DNA of 64,000 bases, taken from positions 710,679-774,678 of the forward strand of contig NZ_MOBM01000038.1 in assembly GCF_003732275.1 (NCBI RefSeq), given 5' to 3'. Below the pieces are notes generated by a model, which saw only the letters and a program-made list of their open reading frames with translations, ran no database searches and had not been told where the DNA came from. This stretch comes from Pseudomonas frederiksbergensis (lineage in GTDB: Bacteria > Pseudomonadota > Gammaproteobacteria > Pseudomonadales > Pseudomonadaceae). A program made the translations under genes and the position numbers. Below, piece by piece: positions 34,101 through 42,460 of this stretch (positions are counted from its first letter, which is position 1; the number at the start of each line of letters is the position of its first letter).

Positions 34101-35069
34101 TTATTTGGCACGAATCAGCGTCACCCAGGGGCTGTAGCGGTCCACGCGTATTGGCAGGGTTTCGGCCAGGGCGGTGAAGGCCCGATCGGGGTCGTTGAGC
34201 GGGAAAACGCCCTGGACGCGCAAATTGCGAACTTCGGGTGCGACCCGTACAAAGCCCCGACTGTAGGGGCGTAGAGCGTCGATGACCTGATGCAGTGGAT
34301 CATCCAGCACGTTCAGCCGCCCGCTGAGCCAGTCGGAGCGATGGCGCTGGTCGCCGGTAATGGGGATTATCTGCCGGTCATATAACAAGGCTGACTGACC
34401 TTCTTGCAGATCAAGCGTTGGACCGTTGAACAGCCGAGCTTCGACCGAATGCTGCAGCACCACCACTCGACTGGCGTCCTGCTCCTTAGCAACCAGGAAA
34501 CGAGTGCCCAGTGCACGTATTTCACCCTGTGCGGTACGCACGCGCAGCGGACGTTGGGGATCGGCGGCTACCTGAATCACCAGCTCTCCACGGCGCAGCA
34601 CCACCAGCCTTTGCTTGTCATCGAAGTACAGGTCCACCGCACTGTCGGCGTTCAGGCTCAGGCGACTGCCGTCGGCCAGATTGAAGTGCTGACGCTCTCC
34701 GGTTCCGGTGTGCAGATCAGCCAGTAGCGAGTCGCCCAGCGGACTGCGAGCAGCCAGCCACAAGCCGCCCCCGAGCAAACCCAAGCCGGCGATCACACGG
34801 AGTGCGTCGCGGCGCGAACCATGGGGCTGCAGCAACAGTTGGCGGGCTTCACCGGCTTGACCGGGCACCCGTCGATCCAGCGCGCGAACCGTGTTGAAGG
34901 AACCACCGAGACATTCCTGCAATGTTGCCCAGGCCTGAGCGTGCGCAGGATCCATAACCAGCCACGCGTTGAAACGCTCTTGCAGTACGGCATCGGGCGT
35001 ACCGGCGCGCAGCCTCACCATCCAGTCAATGGCCTGCTCACTGACAGGATCCAGGCGCGGCTTGCTCAT
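34101..35069 (-). CDS. FecR-type anti-sigma regulator
   Basis: This 322-aa protein has an N-terminal cytosolic DUF4880-like segment (SEQAIDWMVRLRAGTPDAVLQERFNAWLVMDPAHAQAW) and one transmembrane helix (LRVIAGLGLLGGGLWLAARS, about 78-97). The periplasmic FecR domain is LHTGTGERQHFNLADGSRLSLNADSAVDLYF. It relays the receptor signal to the ECF sigma factor. Its start overlaps the sigma stop by four bases (ATGA). The ATG at 35069 is chosen for that reason. Confidence 0.92.
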   Translation of the reverse strand: MSKPRLDPVSEQAIDWMVRLRAGTPDAVLQERFNAWLVMDPAHAQAWATLQECLGGSFNTVRALDRRVPGQAGEARQLLLQPHGSRRDALRVIAGLGLLGGGLWLAARSPLGDSLLADLHTGTGERQHFNLADGSRLSLNADSAVDLYFDDKQRLVVLRRGELVIQVAADPQRPLRVRTAQGEIRALGTRFLVAKEQDASRVVVLQHSVEARLFNGPTLDLQEGQSALLYDRQIIPITGDQRHRSDWLSGRLNVLDDPLHQVIDALRPYSRGFVRVAPEVRNLRVQGVFPLNDPDRAFTALAETLPIRVDRYSPWVTLIRAK

Positions 35070-35572
35070 GGCGATAATTCGCTCAGGTAGCACTGCTGCA
35101 ATGCCTGTTTCATGTAGCGGCTGACCGTGCGTTCCGACAGCCCCAGCTTGTGCGAAATAGCCACGTAACTCAGACCGTCCAGTTGGCTGTAGAGGAAAGT
35201 CGCCTTGACCACAACAGGCAAACCGTCGAGCGCCCGGTCGATCGCGACCAGCGCCTGGATCAACTGCAACTGTTCTTCGGGGGAGGGTGCTAGCGCTTCG
35301 GGCAGCGTAGACAGGCGTTCCAGGTAAGCTAACTCCAACTTGCGCCGGCGATGACGATCGTAAATCAGCCGTCGAGCGATCGTTGAAAGGTACGCACGAG
35401 GTTGTTCGATGCTGTCGGGGTCAACGCGGGCCACCAGCATCTGGTAAAACGTATCGCCGACGGTATCTTCGGCATCCGCGCGATTGCGTAGACGCCGCTG
35501 AATATGCTGCAGCAGCCAACGATGGTGGTCGCTGAAAAAGAAGCCCAGCTTGCTGGTCGGGAGAGAGTGCAC
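35066..35572 (-). CDS. ECF sigma factor (FecI-like)
   Basis: This 168-aa sigma-70 region 2/region 4 protein shows region 2 (LLQHIQRRLRNRADAEDTVGDTFYQMLV) and region 4 (DGLPVVVKATFLYSQLDGLSYVAISHKLGLSERTVSRYMKQAL). It belongs to the iron-starvation FecI group and would direct the receptor promoter. It is coupled to FecR and preceded by a Fur-like box. Confidence 0.93.
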   Translation of the reverse strand: MHSLPTSKLGFFFSDHHRWLLQHIQRRLRNRADAEDTVGDTFYQMLVARVDPDSIEQPRAYLSTIARRLIYDRHRRRKLELAYLERLSTLPEALAPSPEEQLQLIQALVAIDRALDGLPVVVKATFLYSQLDGLSYVAISHKLGLSERTVSRYMKQALQQCYLSELSP

Positions 35573-35593
35573 CGGTCGTTTTTCCAGATGTTA

Positions 35594-35612
35594 GTGTAAA
35601 TCGTTCTCAATA
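35594..35612 (-). promoter_or_regulatory. Fur box upstream of sigma gene
   Basis: On the minus strand TATTGAGAACGATTTACAC matches the core of Pseudomonas Fur boxes (AATGAGAACNATT) and lies 22-40 bp upstream of the sigma start at 35572. It implies iron repression of the sigma-FecR pair. Confidence 0.55.
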
Positions 35613-35696
35613 CTACCTGTGTGATGATGGCCGCTGCAATCTCTCTAATGCCCGGTGAACGAAGCGATCCGAAGGTCTCGCCCCTCGGGTATTTTG

Positions 35697-35918
35697 CTAA
35701 TTACCATCCGCCACCTTGCGTTCTATCTCCGCTATTTTTCGCCTGAGCTCTTCAGCCTCCAGCTCCTGGGCGTGAGTTTGATTTACTCCTTCGACGTCAT
35801 TATCGCTGTCCTCAAGTTCTCCTTCGACCACATCGACGGGTTTGCCAGACGTATCGGCAGGCGGGACGTTCGAGGTCGTTTCTGATTCGTCGTCATTAAC
35901 ACGGTGATCATTGTTCAT
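35697..35918 (-). CDS. Small acidic hypothetical protein
   Basis: This 73-aa protein is strongly acidic in the middle (VEGELEDSDNDVEGVNQ), with a charged C-terminal helix (HAQELEAEELRRKIAEIERKVADGN) that could form a short coiled coil. GGAGGTGAGCGA just upstream of the ATG is a strong ribosome site, which supports expression. It has no Cys and no membrane segment. It is not recognised and is probably disordered in the N-terminal half. Confidence 0.65.
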   Translation of the reverse strand: MNNDHRVNDDESETTSNVPPADTSGKPVDVVEGELEDSDNDVEGVNQTHAQELEAEELRRKIAEIERKVADGN

Positions 35919-36149
35919 TTCGCTCACCTCCATTGGCCTACATATTGGATTCAGCGGTAAGGAGGGAGTTCGATGATAAAGACCCCCTTCTTCACGGCTT
36001 TCAACTGGCCTGATCGATCGCATAATGGCGCTAGGGCTTTTTGAGCTTTTGCCGTTAGCATTACGCTTTATTAGCGCACCAAATGACAGGTTGGTTAACG
36101 TAACCGAGTGGGCCGAACATTGATCGAACGACGTCAATTCAGCGGAGGC

Positions 36150-37133
36150 ATGAAGGGGAAAAACCTCCGCTATCTGAATGAAAATCCTGGCGAGCCTGCT
36201 CGAATGACTCGAGCGGGCTTTTTGCTGCTCGAGCATTTCTCGCTGCCCGCGTTCACGCAAGCGCTGGATACGATCGTCACCGCGAATCTTCTGCGCCCCG
36301 GCTTGTTCTCTTCCCGAACGTTCGGCTTGAATGAGGGGGAGGTCATCAGCGATCTGGGCCTGGTCATTCGGCCGGATGCACGTATCGATTCTTCAGCCAT
36401 TCACGACCTGGACCTGCTGGTCATTTGCGGTGGCTACAGGACAGAACTGAAGGCGACTGATGAGTTCATCAGCCTGTTGCGAACGGCGGCAGATCAGGGC
36501 GTCAGTCTGGCCGGGTTGTGGAATGGGGCATGGTTCCTGGGCAGCGCAGGCTTGCTCGATGGATACCGTTGCGCCATTCACCCCGAACATCGTCCCGCAC
36601 TCGCGGAAATCTCCAAGGCGACGCATGTCACCAGTGAGCCCTATGTCATCGACCGAGACCGGCTCACCGCGTCCAGTCCGTCTGGCGCATTTCATATGGC
36701 GTTGGACTGGATCAAGGAACTGCACGATAAAGCCCTGGTCGAGGGAATCGAGGACATTCTCGCTTTCGAGGAGTCTCGCTACCGGCGCATCAAACCGGCT
36801 GAAAATATCTGTGTGAGCGCGCCGTTGCGAGAGGTGGTCAAGCTGATGGACGCCAACCTCGAAGAGCCTTTGGAGTTGGAGCAGCTGGCGGTCTACGCCG
36901 GCCGTTCCCGGCGACAACTCGAACGCTTGTTCAAGGAGCAACTCGGGACAACGCCGCAGCGATATTACATGGAGCTGCGCATCACCGAAGCGCGTCGACT
37001 GCTTCAGCACACAGAGCTGTCACAGGTAGATGTGTTGGTTGCCTGTGGCTTTGTGTCGCCCAGTCATTTCAGCAAGTGCTATAGCTCGTACTTTGGCTAC
37101 AGGCCTTCCAAGGAAAAACGGCTGGTCAAATAG
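36150..37133 (+). CDS. GlxA-family AraC regulator with DJ-1/PfpI domain
   Basis: This 327-aa protein has an N-terminal DJ-1/PfpI amidotransferase-like sensor (MTRAGFLLLEHFSLPAFTQALDTIV, GLWNGAWFLGSAGLLDG elbow without a catalytic Cys) and two C-terminal AraC HTHs (LEQLAVYAGRSRRQLERLFKEQLGTTPQRYYMELR, VLVACGFVSPSHFSKCYSSYFGYRP). It resembles the GbdR/CdhR/ArgR group controlling quaternary-amine or amino-acid catabolism. Start choices are 36150 (GGAGG just before it) or 36204. The convergent RidA gene is adjacent. Confidence 0.9.
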   Translation: MKGKNLRYLNENPGEPARMTRAGFLLLEHFSLPAFTQALDTIVTANLLRPGLFSSRTFGLNEGEVISDLGLVIRPDARIDSSAIHDLDLLVICGGYRTELKATDEFISLLRTAADQGVSLAGLWNGAWFLGSAGLLDGYRCAIHPEHRPALAEISKATHVTSEPYVIDRDRLTASSPSGAFHMALDWIKELHDKALVEGIEDILAFEESRYRRIKPAENICVSAPLREVVKLMDANLEEPLELEQLAVYAGRSRRQLERLFKEQLGTTPQRYYMELRITEARRLLQHTELSQVDVLVACGFVSPSHFSKCYSSYFGYRPSKEKRLVK

Positions 37134-37193
37134 CCGCTTTTTGAGTCCCGGCGAGGGTCTCCCGACGGCGCAAAATCTGCCGTCAGGAATGGC

Positions 37194-37228
37194 CCGGTGG
37201 TAGCCGCTCGCAGGAGCGGGGCCACCGG
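37194..37228. terminator. Stem-loop between convergent genes
   Basis: CCGGTGG (37194-37200) pairs with CCACCGG (37222-37228), with an inner GCTCGCAGGAGC hairpin. It lies between the GlxA-type regulator and ridA. No U-tract is present, so termination is only possible. Confidence 0.4.
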
Positions 37229-37242
37229 ACAAGTCCGCGGAC

Positions 37243-37623
37243 TCAGCCCTTGGCCGCCATCGCGGTGACTTCCACGCGCATACCTTCGACCGCCAGGGAC
37301 GCCACGCCAACAGCGGCGCGAACCGGCCAGGGCTTGGCGAAGAAGCGCTTGTAGACCTCGTTGAAAGCGGCGCGGTCAGCCATGTCGGTGAGGTAGATGG
37401 TCAGATGCAGAACCCGATCCATGGAACTGCCGGCAAGCTCCAGTGCCACCTTGAGTGCTTGCAGAGTGCATTCGCTCTGCTCGGCGATGCCGCCCAGCTC
37501 CAGACTGCCGTCGGCGCGGGTAGGGATCTGAGTGGAGACCAGCAGGCCGCCGAAACCGGCGACGTCGGAAGAGATGGATTCCGGGTCTGGGTCGGGGAGA
37601 AAGGTGATGTCGTGGTTTGCCAT
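37243..37623 (-). CDS. RidA family protein
   Basis: This 126-aa YjgF/YER057c/UK114 protein has blocks LVSTQIPTRADGSLELGGIAEQSECTLQALKVALELAGSSMDRVLHLTIYLTD and RAAVGVASLAVEGMRVEVTAMA. The Arg needed for imine hydrolysis is present in VRAAVGV. It probably deaminates reactive enamine/imine intermediates in amino-acid breakdown. It lies 32 bp upstream (3') of azoR on the same strand but may be independent. Confidence 0.9.
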   Translation of the reverse strand: MANHDITFLPDPDPESISSDVAGFGGLLVSTQIPTRADGSLELGGIAEQSECTLQALKVALELAGSSMDRVLHLTIYLTDMADRAAFNEVYKRFFAKPWPVRAAVGVASLAVEGMRVEVTAMAAKG

Positions 37624-37655
37624 GGGGGATCTCTTGTTTGAGGGGGTAGGTCAGT

Positions 37656-38297
37656 TTACAGCACGAGACTATCTGCCAGCCTCACGGCCTGCTGAGTCGC
37701 GGCCTTGCGCGCACTCAGGTCAACGTCTTCCCCCAGAATGGTTTTCTCGACAATCACCGAATGCACATCGCTCACGCCGATAAATTGCAGCCAGGCTTCC
37801 ACGTAGGGCTTCTGAAAGTCGAAGCGCTCCGCTGGTGTGATCGATTGCGCCGAAAAATCCAGGCCGCGGGCGTACATCACCACGGCGGTTTTATTGTGCA
37901 GCATGCCTTCCAGACCGCGTTCCGGATCGAAGCTGAACAAAATGTCTTTCTGCGACACCAAGTCGATGAAGTGTTTGAGTTTGTACGGGATGCTGAAATT
38001 CCACAGCGGTACGGACATCACCAGGACGTCTGCGCGGTGCAGGTACGCGGCCAGATCTTTCAAGGTGTTCCAGGCGTCTTGCTGCGCCGGGGTCAAGGAC
38101 GTGCCATTGAGCCCGGCGTATTTGGCGTCCATTGCCAGCTCATCGAATTCCGGCAGAACCCTGTTCCAAAGGTCGAGGGTGATGATTTCGGTGTCCGGGG
38201 TATTTTCTTGATAGCGCGCAATGAAGCTGCGGGCGACTTCAAGGGAGGCCGATCGCTGTTTGCGCGGGGAGCATTCGATATGCAGAAGGGTGGTCAT
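37656..38297 (-). CDS. azoR: FMN-dependent NADH-azoreductase
   Basis: This 213-aa flavodoxin-like dimeric quinone/azo reductase has the FMN phosphate loop ECSPRKQRSASLEVARSF, the flavin-binding PLWNFSIPYKLKHFIDLV and the second loop MYARGLDF. It detoxifies quinones by two-electron reduction. It is divergent from a LysR gene 93 bp away, the usual regulator arrangement for azoR paralogues. Confidence 0.93.
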   Translation of the reverse strand: MTTLLHIECSPRKQRSASLEVARSFIARYQENTPDTEIITLDLWNRVLPEFDELAMDAKYAGLNGTSLTPAQQDAWNTLKDLAAYLHRADVLVMSVPLWNFSIPYKLKHFIDLVSQKDILFSFDPERGLEGMLHNKTAVVMYARGLDFSAQSITPAERFDFQKPYVEAWLQFIGVSDVHSVIVEKTILGEDVDLSARKAATQQAVRLADSLVL

Positions 38298-38390
38298 GGC
38301 GTGTCTCGGACGGGAAGTTGGATCATTGCAACATAGTTTTATTTGGAATATAAATCGTGAATAAATAAGCCATTAATCACGAATAGAACT

Positions 38391-39245
38391 ATGTTCGATG
38401 TGCTGTTGTTAAAAACCTTTGTCACCGTCGTCGATGAAGATGGTTTCAGCCGCGCAGCCGACAAGCTGCACCTGACTCAATCTGCGGTCAGCGGTCATTT
38501 GCGGCGACTGGAAGAACAGATCGGTAAACCGCTGTTGAAGCGTACGACCCGTTCCCAGCAATTGACGCCCGATGGCGAGCGCCTGATCGCTTATGCGCGG
38601 ACGATCCTCGCGTTGAACCGTGATGCCTGGGCGCAACTGACGCGCACACCGTTTCACGGGCGGGTGCGGATCGGGGTGTCGGAGGATTTTGTCGAAGCGC
38701 GATTGCTGCGGGCTTTTCAGGATTTCGCGGCGCAGTACCCAGGCATGGAAATCGACGTGCAGGTGGGTATTCCTGGCACATTGCTGAACCTGATGAAGCA
38801 AGGCGATCTTGAGCTGGTCATCGGTTCTCTGTGCGAAACCAGTGAAGCAGGGTTGCTACTGTGGCAAGAACCGCTGGTGTGGGCCTGGTCGGCGCAACCC
38901 GTCACCCGGTTACCGACACCGTTGCCGCTGGCGCTGTTCCCTGCGCCCTGTCCTTATCGTGAGATAGCGCTGAGGCGGCTGGCTCAGGCGGGGATCGCCC
39001 AACGTACGGCGATGTCATGCACCAGCACCGCCGGGTTGCGGGCGGCGGCATTGGCGGGTTTCGCGGTGGCGCCCATGGCGGTCAGTCAATTGGGGCAAGG
39101 ACTGGCGGCTCTGGGGCTGGAGCAAGGGTTGCCGGATTTGCCGGCTGCGCAGTTTCGGTTGTTTACCTCTGCTGAAGCGGATCAGACGATTGTCGCAGCG
39201 CTCACTCAGCTGATTGTGGAGTATTGCTCCACGCGAAGGGCTTGA
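38391..39245 (+). CDS. LysR family regulator, divergent from azoR
   Basis: This 284-aa LTTR has the HTH MFDVLLLKTFVTVVDEDGFSRAADKLHLTQSAVSGHLRRLEEQIG and an effector-binding domain from about residue 88. It reads away from azoR, which it probably controls. The intergenic DNA (38298-38390) is AT-rich, with an ATTTGGAATATAAATCGTG stretch suitable for LTTR binding. It likely senses quinone or azo compounds. Confidence 0.92.
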   Translation: MFDVLLLKTFVTVVDEDGFSRAADKLHLTQSAVSGHLRRLEEQIGKPLLKRTTRSQQLTPDGERLIAYARTILALNRDAWAQLTRTPFHGRVRIGVSEDFVEARLLRAFQDFAAQYPGMEIDVQVGIPGTLLNLMKQGDLELVIGSLCETSEAGLLLWQEPLVWAWSAQPVTRLPTPLPLALFPAPCPYREIALRRLAQAGIAQRTAMSCTSTAGLRAAALAGFAVAPMAVSQLGQGLAALGLEQGLPDLPAAQFRLFTSAEADQTIVAALTQLIVEYCSTRRA

Positions 39246-39330
39246 CCGTCATCGGCGTGCGGCCCGGCGGTCGTGAGATAGACTGATCAGCGGGCATCGA
39301 ACGGTGGGGGTGGCAGGTGGCGCGCTTCAG

Positions 39331-40551
39331 ATGGAATCGCTGATCACGGCAGCGGCCCGTGCGCTCGCGGCGGGTGATCCCCTCGGCGCGCTGAACCGCA
39401 TCGCCTTGCGCGACGATGCGCCAGCCCTCGCGCTTCGCGGCATCGCGATGGCGCAGTTGGGTGACCTTGTGCGAGCGAAGGCACTGGTGCGCAGCGCCGC
39501 ACGTGCTTTCGGGCCGAAAGAGGCTTTGGCCCGGGCGCGATGTGTCGTCGCCGAGGCCGAAATCGCGCTCGCCTCGCGGGACCTGAACTGGCCAACCAAG
39601 GCACTCGACGCCGCGCGAGCGACACTTCAGGCACACGGCGATGGGGTCAACGCCGCCCATGCGCGGTACCTCGAGATCCGCCGCTTGTTGCTGATCGGGC
39701 ACCTTGACGAGGCTGAACACCGACTCGCCGAGCTCGATCCGACGCCGTTACCACCCGCATCGAGAGCGGCCTACGAACTGGTCGTGGCGGGCATCGCGAT
39801 GCGCCGCCTGCAAACAAAAGCGGCGCGCGTTGCACTCGAACGGGCCGAGCGTGCCGCACAACACGCCGCTATCCCCGCGTTGACGGCCGAGGTCGAAAAC
39901 GCCGCCCGCATCCTCGACACGCCGGCGGCGCGGCTGATTGTCGGTGGCCAGGAACGGCCGCTGCTGCTCGATGAAATTGAAGCCTTATTGGCATCCCCGA
40001 CGCTGGTCGTGGACGCGTGCCGGTATGTCGTGCGCGACGCAGGCTCGGCGGTTTCACTCGCCCGGCGGCCGGTGCTATTCGCACTCGCCCGGGCGTTGGG
40101 CGAAGCGTGGCCCGCCGACGTGCCGAGGGAGACGCTGATTGCGCGCGCCTTTCGGATGAAGTTCGCGGATGACTCCTATCGCGCGCGGTTGCGCGTAGAA
40201 CTCGGGCGGTTGCGCGCGGCGCTGCACCAGATCGCCGACGTCGTCGCGACCCCGCGAGGGTTTGCGCTGGTGCCGCACGATGCGCGTGACGTCGTGGTGC
40301 TGGCGCGGCCTGTCGAAGAGCAGCATGCGACGCTGCTCGCCTTCCTCTCCGACGGCGAATCGTGGTCGAGTTCGGCCCTGGCGTTGGCGCTTGGCGCCAG
40401 TCAGCGCACCGTGCAACGAGCCCTCGACACGCTGGTGGCTGCCGCCAAGGTGCAGTCATTCGGTCATGGTCGCGCGCGGCGCTGGATGACCCCGCCGGTT
40501 CCGGGATTCGCGACGGTATTGTTACTCACAGGGTTGCTGCCCAATGACTAG
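39331..40551 (+). CDS. Regulator with helical-repeat N-terminus and two winged-helix domains
   Basis: In this 406-aa protein, residues 1-175 look like TPR-type helices (SLITAAARALAAGDPLGALNRIALRDDAPALALRGIAMAQLGDLVRAKAL). Residues 225-315 contain a Trans_reg_C-like winged helix (DSYRARLRVELGRLRAALHQI, ATPRGFALVP). A second HTH ends the protein (WSSSALALALGASQRTVQRALDTLVAAAKVQSFGHGRARRW). It has very high GC and Ala/Arg-rich codon use. It is followed by the beta-propeller gene, its probable partner. An upstream GTG at 39304 is an alternative start. Confidence 0.8.
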   Translation: MESLITAAARALAAGDPLGALNRIALRDDAPALALRGIAMAQLGDLVRAKALVRSAARAFGPKEALARARCVVAEAEIALASRDLNWPTKALDAARATLQAHGDGVNAAHARYLEIRRLLLIGHLDEAEHRLAELDPTPLPPASRAAYELVVAGIAMRRLQTKAARVALERAERAAQHAAIPALTAEVENAARILDTPAARLIVGGQERPLLLDEIEALLASPTLVVDACRYVVRDAGSAVSLARRPVLFALARALGEAWPADVPRETLIARAFRMKFADDSYRARLRVELGRLRAALHQIADVVATPRGFALVPHDARDVVVLARPVEEQHATLLAFLSDGESWSSSALALALGASQRTVQRALDTLVAAAKVQSFGHGRARRWMTPPVPGFATVLLLTGLLPND

Positions 40552-40601
40552 CATCCACTTCACCAACCCAGTGAATGCAGTCAGTGAACGAGGAGCAAGA
40601 C

Positions 40602-41234
40602 ATGAAACATTCAACAGCCGAAATCATCCGCGAATACGGACCTTTTCCAGGCGTCGACAGCGTGCATGGCGTCACCCATGACGGCCAGCAGGTCTGGTTT
40701 GCCTCCGGTGACAAACTCAACGCCCTGGATCCTGCGAGCGGCAAGACGCTGCGCTCGATCGATGTCGCGGCCCATGCCGGCACAGCCTTCGACGGTCAGC
40801 ACCTGTTTCAGATCGCCGAGGATCGCATCCAGAAAATCGACCCACAGACCGGCCGCGTGCTCTCCACCATCCCCGCGCCCGGCGGCGGTGGTGACTCGGG
40901 GCTTGCATGGGCCGAAGGGACGCTCTGGGTCGGCGAATATCGCGAGCGCAAGATTCATCAGGTCGATCCCCAGACCGGGGCAGTGCTGCGCACGCTCGAA
41001 TCCAACCGCTTCGTCACCGGTGTGACCTGGGTCGAGGGCGACCTGTGGCACGGCACCTGGGAAGGGGAAGAGAGCGAGTTGCGGCGAGTCGACCCGGCCA
41101 CGGGCGAGGTGTTGGAGAGCGTCCAGATGCCAGCTGGCATCGGCGTGTCGGGACTTGAGTTCGATGGCCACGACCGGTTTTTCTGTGGCGGCGGCAACAG
41201 CGGGAAGGTGAGGGCGGTGCGCCGGCCTGAATGA
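40602..41234 (+). CDS. Small beta-propeller protein (glutamine-cyclotransferase/Vgb-like)
   Basis: This 210-aa protein has repeated blades (VDSVHGVTHDGQQVWFASGDKLNALDPASGKTLRSID, LFQIAEDRIQKIDPQTGRVLSTI, LWVGEYRERKIHQVDPQTGAVLRTL, LWHGTWEGEESELRRVDPATGEVLES) with a recurring DP-x-TG-x-VL turn. There is no signal peptide. A five-bladed open propeller such as glutaminyl cyclotransferase or virginiamycin lyase is the nearest fold. It is encoded 51 bp after the double winged-helix regulator, with GAGGAGCAAGAC before the ATG. Confidence 0.8.
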   Translation: MKHSTAEIIREYGPFPGVDSVHGVTHDGQQVWFASGDKLNALDPASGKTLRSIDVAAHAGTAFDGQHLFQIAEDRIQKIDPQTGRVLSTIPAPGGGGDSGLAWAEGTLWVGEYRERKIHQVDPQTGAVLRTLESNRFVTGVTWVEGDLWHGTWEGEESELRRVDPATGEVLESVQMPAGIGVSGLEFDGHDRFFCGGGNSGKVRAVRRPE

Positions 41235-41325
41235 GCCTTTGTGGCGCAAGTCTCGGGTCGTACCGCAGTGCGCGAATGCAACTAATCTACAGTGGCCGAG
41301 CGAGACCTTTTGAGGGACTCAAGCC

Positions 41326-41991
41326 ATGCAACCGAAGGAACATCCGCGATACGACCTGGCGCTGTTGATCGTGTTTCTTTTGATCGTCGCAGCGCTGGGT
41401 ATTTCACCCCATAGCCGAGTGGATTGGTTCCTGGAAAATCTGCTGGCCCTGCTGCTGGTGATGGTCCTGGTGGGCGTCTCCCGACGGTTCCGTCTGTCTG
41501 CCGTTTCCATCAGTCTGGTGTTCGTATTCCTCTGTATTCATGAACTCGGGTCGCACTACACCTATGCGCTGGTGCCCTACGACCGCTGGTGCTCAGCCTT
41601 GACCGGGGTCAGCCTGAACAAAACCCTTGGGCTGGAACGCAATCATTACGATCGACTGGTCCATCTGACGTATGGACTCTTGATGGTGTATCCGATTCGG
41701 GAAGTGCTTGTGCGAATCACGCCGCTGCGGGGTTTCTGGGTGGGTTTTATCGCGCTGAACATCGTGCTGTCGACCTCGGCTGTCTATGAAATCGTGGAAT
41801 GGATAGGCGGGCAGTTCTTGGGAGAAGACACGGCGAAGGCATTTGTCGCTGCACAAAATGACCCATGGGACTCTCAGGCCGACATGGCGCTGGCAGTGGG
41901 AGGCGCGTTCTTCACGCTATTGGTTGTGTGGTTCCGGCGCCGATTGTTTTATCGAAATGTTCAATTAAATGTCTCCGAAAAAAATTCATAA
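41326..41991 (+). CDS. DUF2238 integral membrane protein
   Basis: This 221-aa protein has about six transmembrane helices. Conserved family patterns are HELGSHYTYALVPYD, LERNHYDRLVHLTYGLLMVYPIRE, and SAVYEIVEWIGG with DPWDSQADMALAVGG. Conserved charged residues within membrane segments (H, E, D) suggest ion or metal handling. The family (YjdF-like) is uncharacterised. It stands alone, with a long AT-rich gap after it. Confidence 0.88.
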   Translation: MQPKEHPRYDLALLIVFLLIVAALGISPHSRVDWFLENLLALLLVMVLVGVSRRFRLSAVSISLVFVFLCIHELGSHYTYALVPYDRWCSALTGVSLNKTLGLERNHYDRLVHLTYGLLMVYPIREVLVRITPLRGFWVGFIALNIVLSTSAVYEIVEWIGGQFLGEDTAKAFVAAQNDPWDSQADMALAVGGAFFTLLVVWFRRRLFYRNVQLNVSEKNS

Positions 41992-42460
41992 AATTTATAG
42001 AGTGTTCTAATTGAATGATGTCGATAAGCCGCTAATGTAAAGTTGATGTAACACTTCGGATGTGTACGCAATAGTTGTTTTGCCGACGAATAGCGTTGAA
42101 CTTATTTGGTCTCGGATAGTATCGATGTTATTGCAGTGTGCCTGCAATTTGGCAGGTGTTTTTATCTGGTAACAAGACGCATTAAGGCAAGGCTAAATTG
42201 TGCTGTATATTTATACAAATAGCTTTGTTGTTCAGCTTTTTATAGTCGTAATATATTGAATATAAACGATATTATTTTGGTTATTTGCTTAGTGTTTCAG
42301 GTTATTGATAATTGCGACTCGTGATGTTTAGTGGCGATATTTTGGCAATGGCAGTGTCAAAAAATAACCCGATAATTAGTCGGGCATTTTTCTGACGGGG
42401 TGCTAGTGTTGGTAGTCTTGTGTTGGATCACACTTGGGTGCTTCTTAGGGGGAGTGCATC
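41992..42460 (+). promoter_or_regulatory. AT-rich leader region with internal terminator
   Basis: This 469-bp gene-free, strongly AT-rich region lies upstream of the polysaccharide locus. At 42368-42391, CCCGA-taattag-TCGGG is followed by CATTTTT and preceded by AAAAATAA, a factor-independent terminator in the plus direction. It ends 70 bp before the first gene start, and GGGGGAG then serves as the ribosome site. A transcript entering from the AT-rich part would stop here, so it may be an sRNA or an attenuated leader. A weak AlgU-like GAACTT at 42098 has an unsuitable spacing. Confidence 0.55.

Noticed and set aside
42098..42126. AlgU-type promoter (GAACTT then TCGAT) upstream of the polysaccharide operon
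   Set aside because: The spacing is 18 nt and the -10 differs from TCTGA, so it does not meet the usual consensus.
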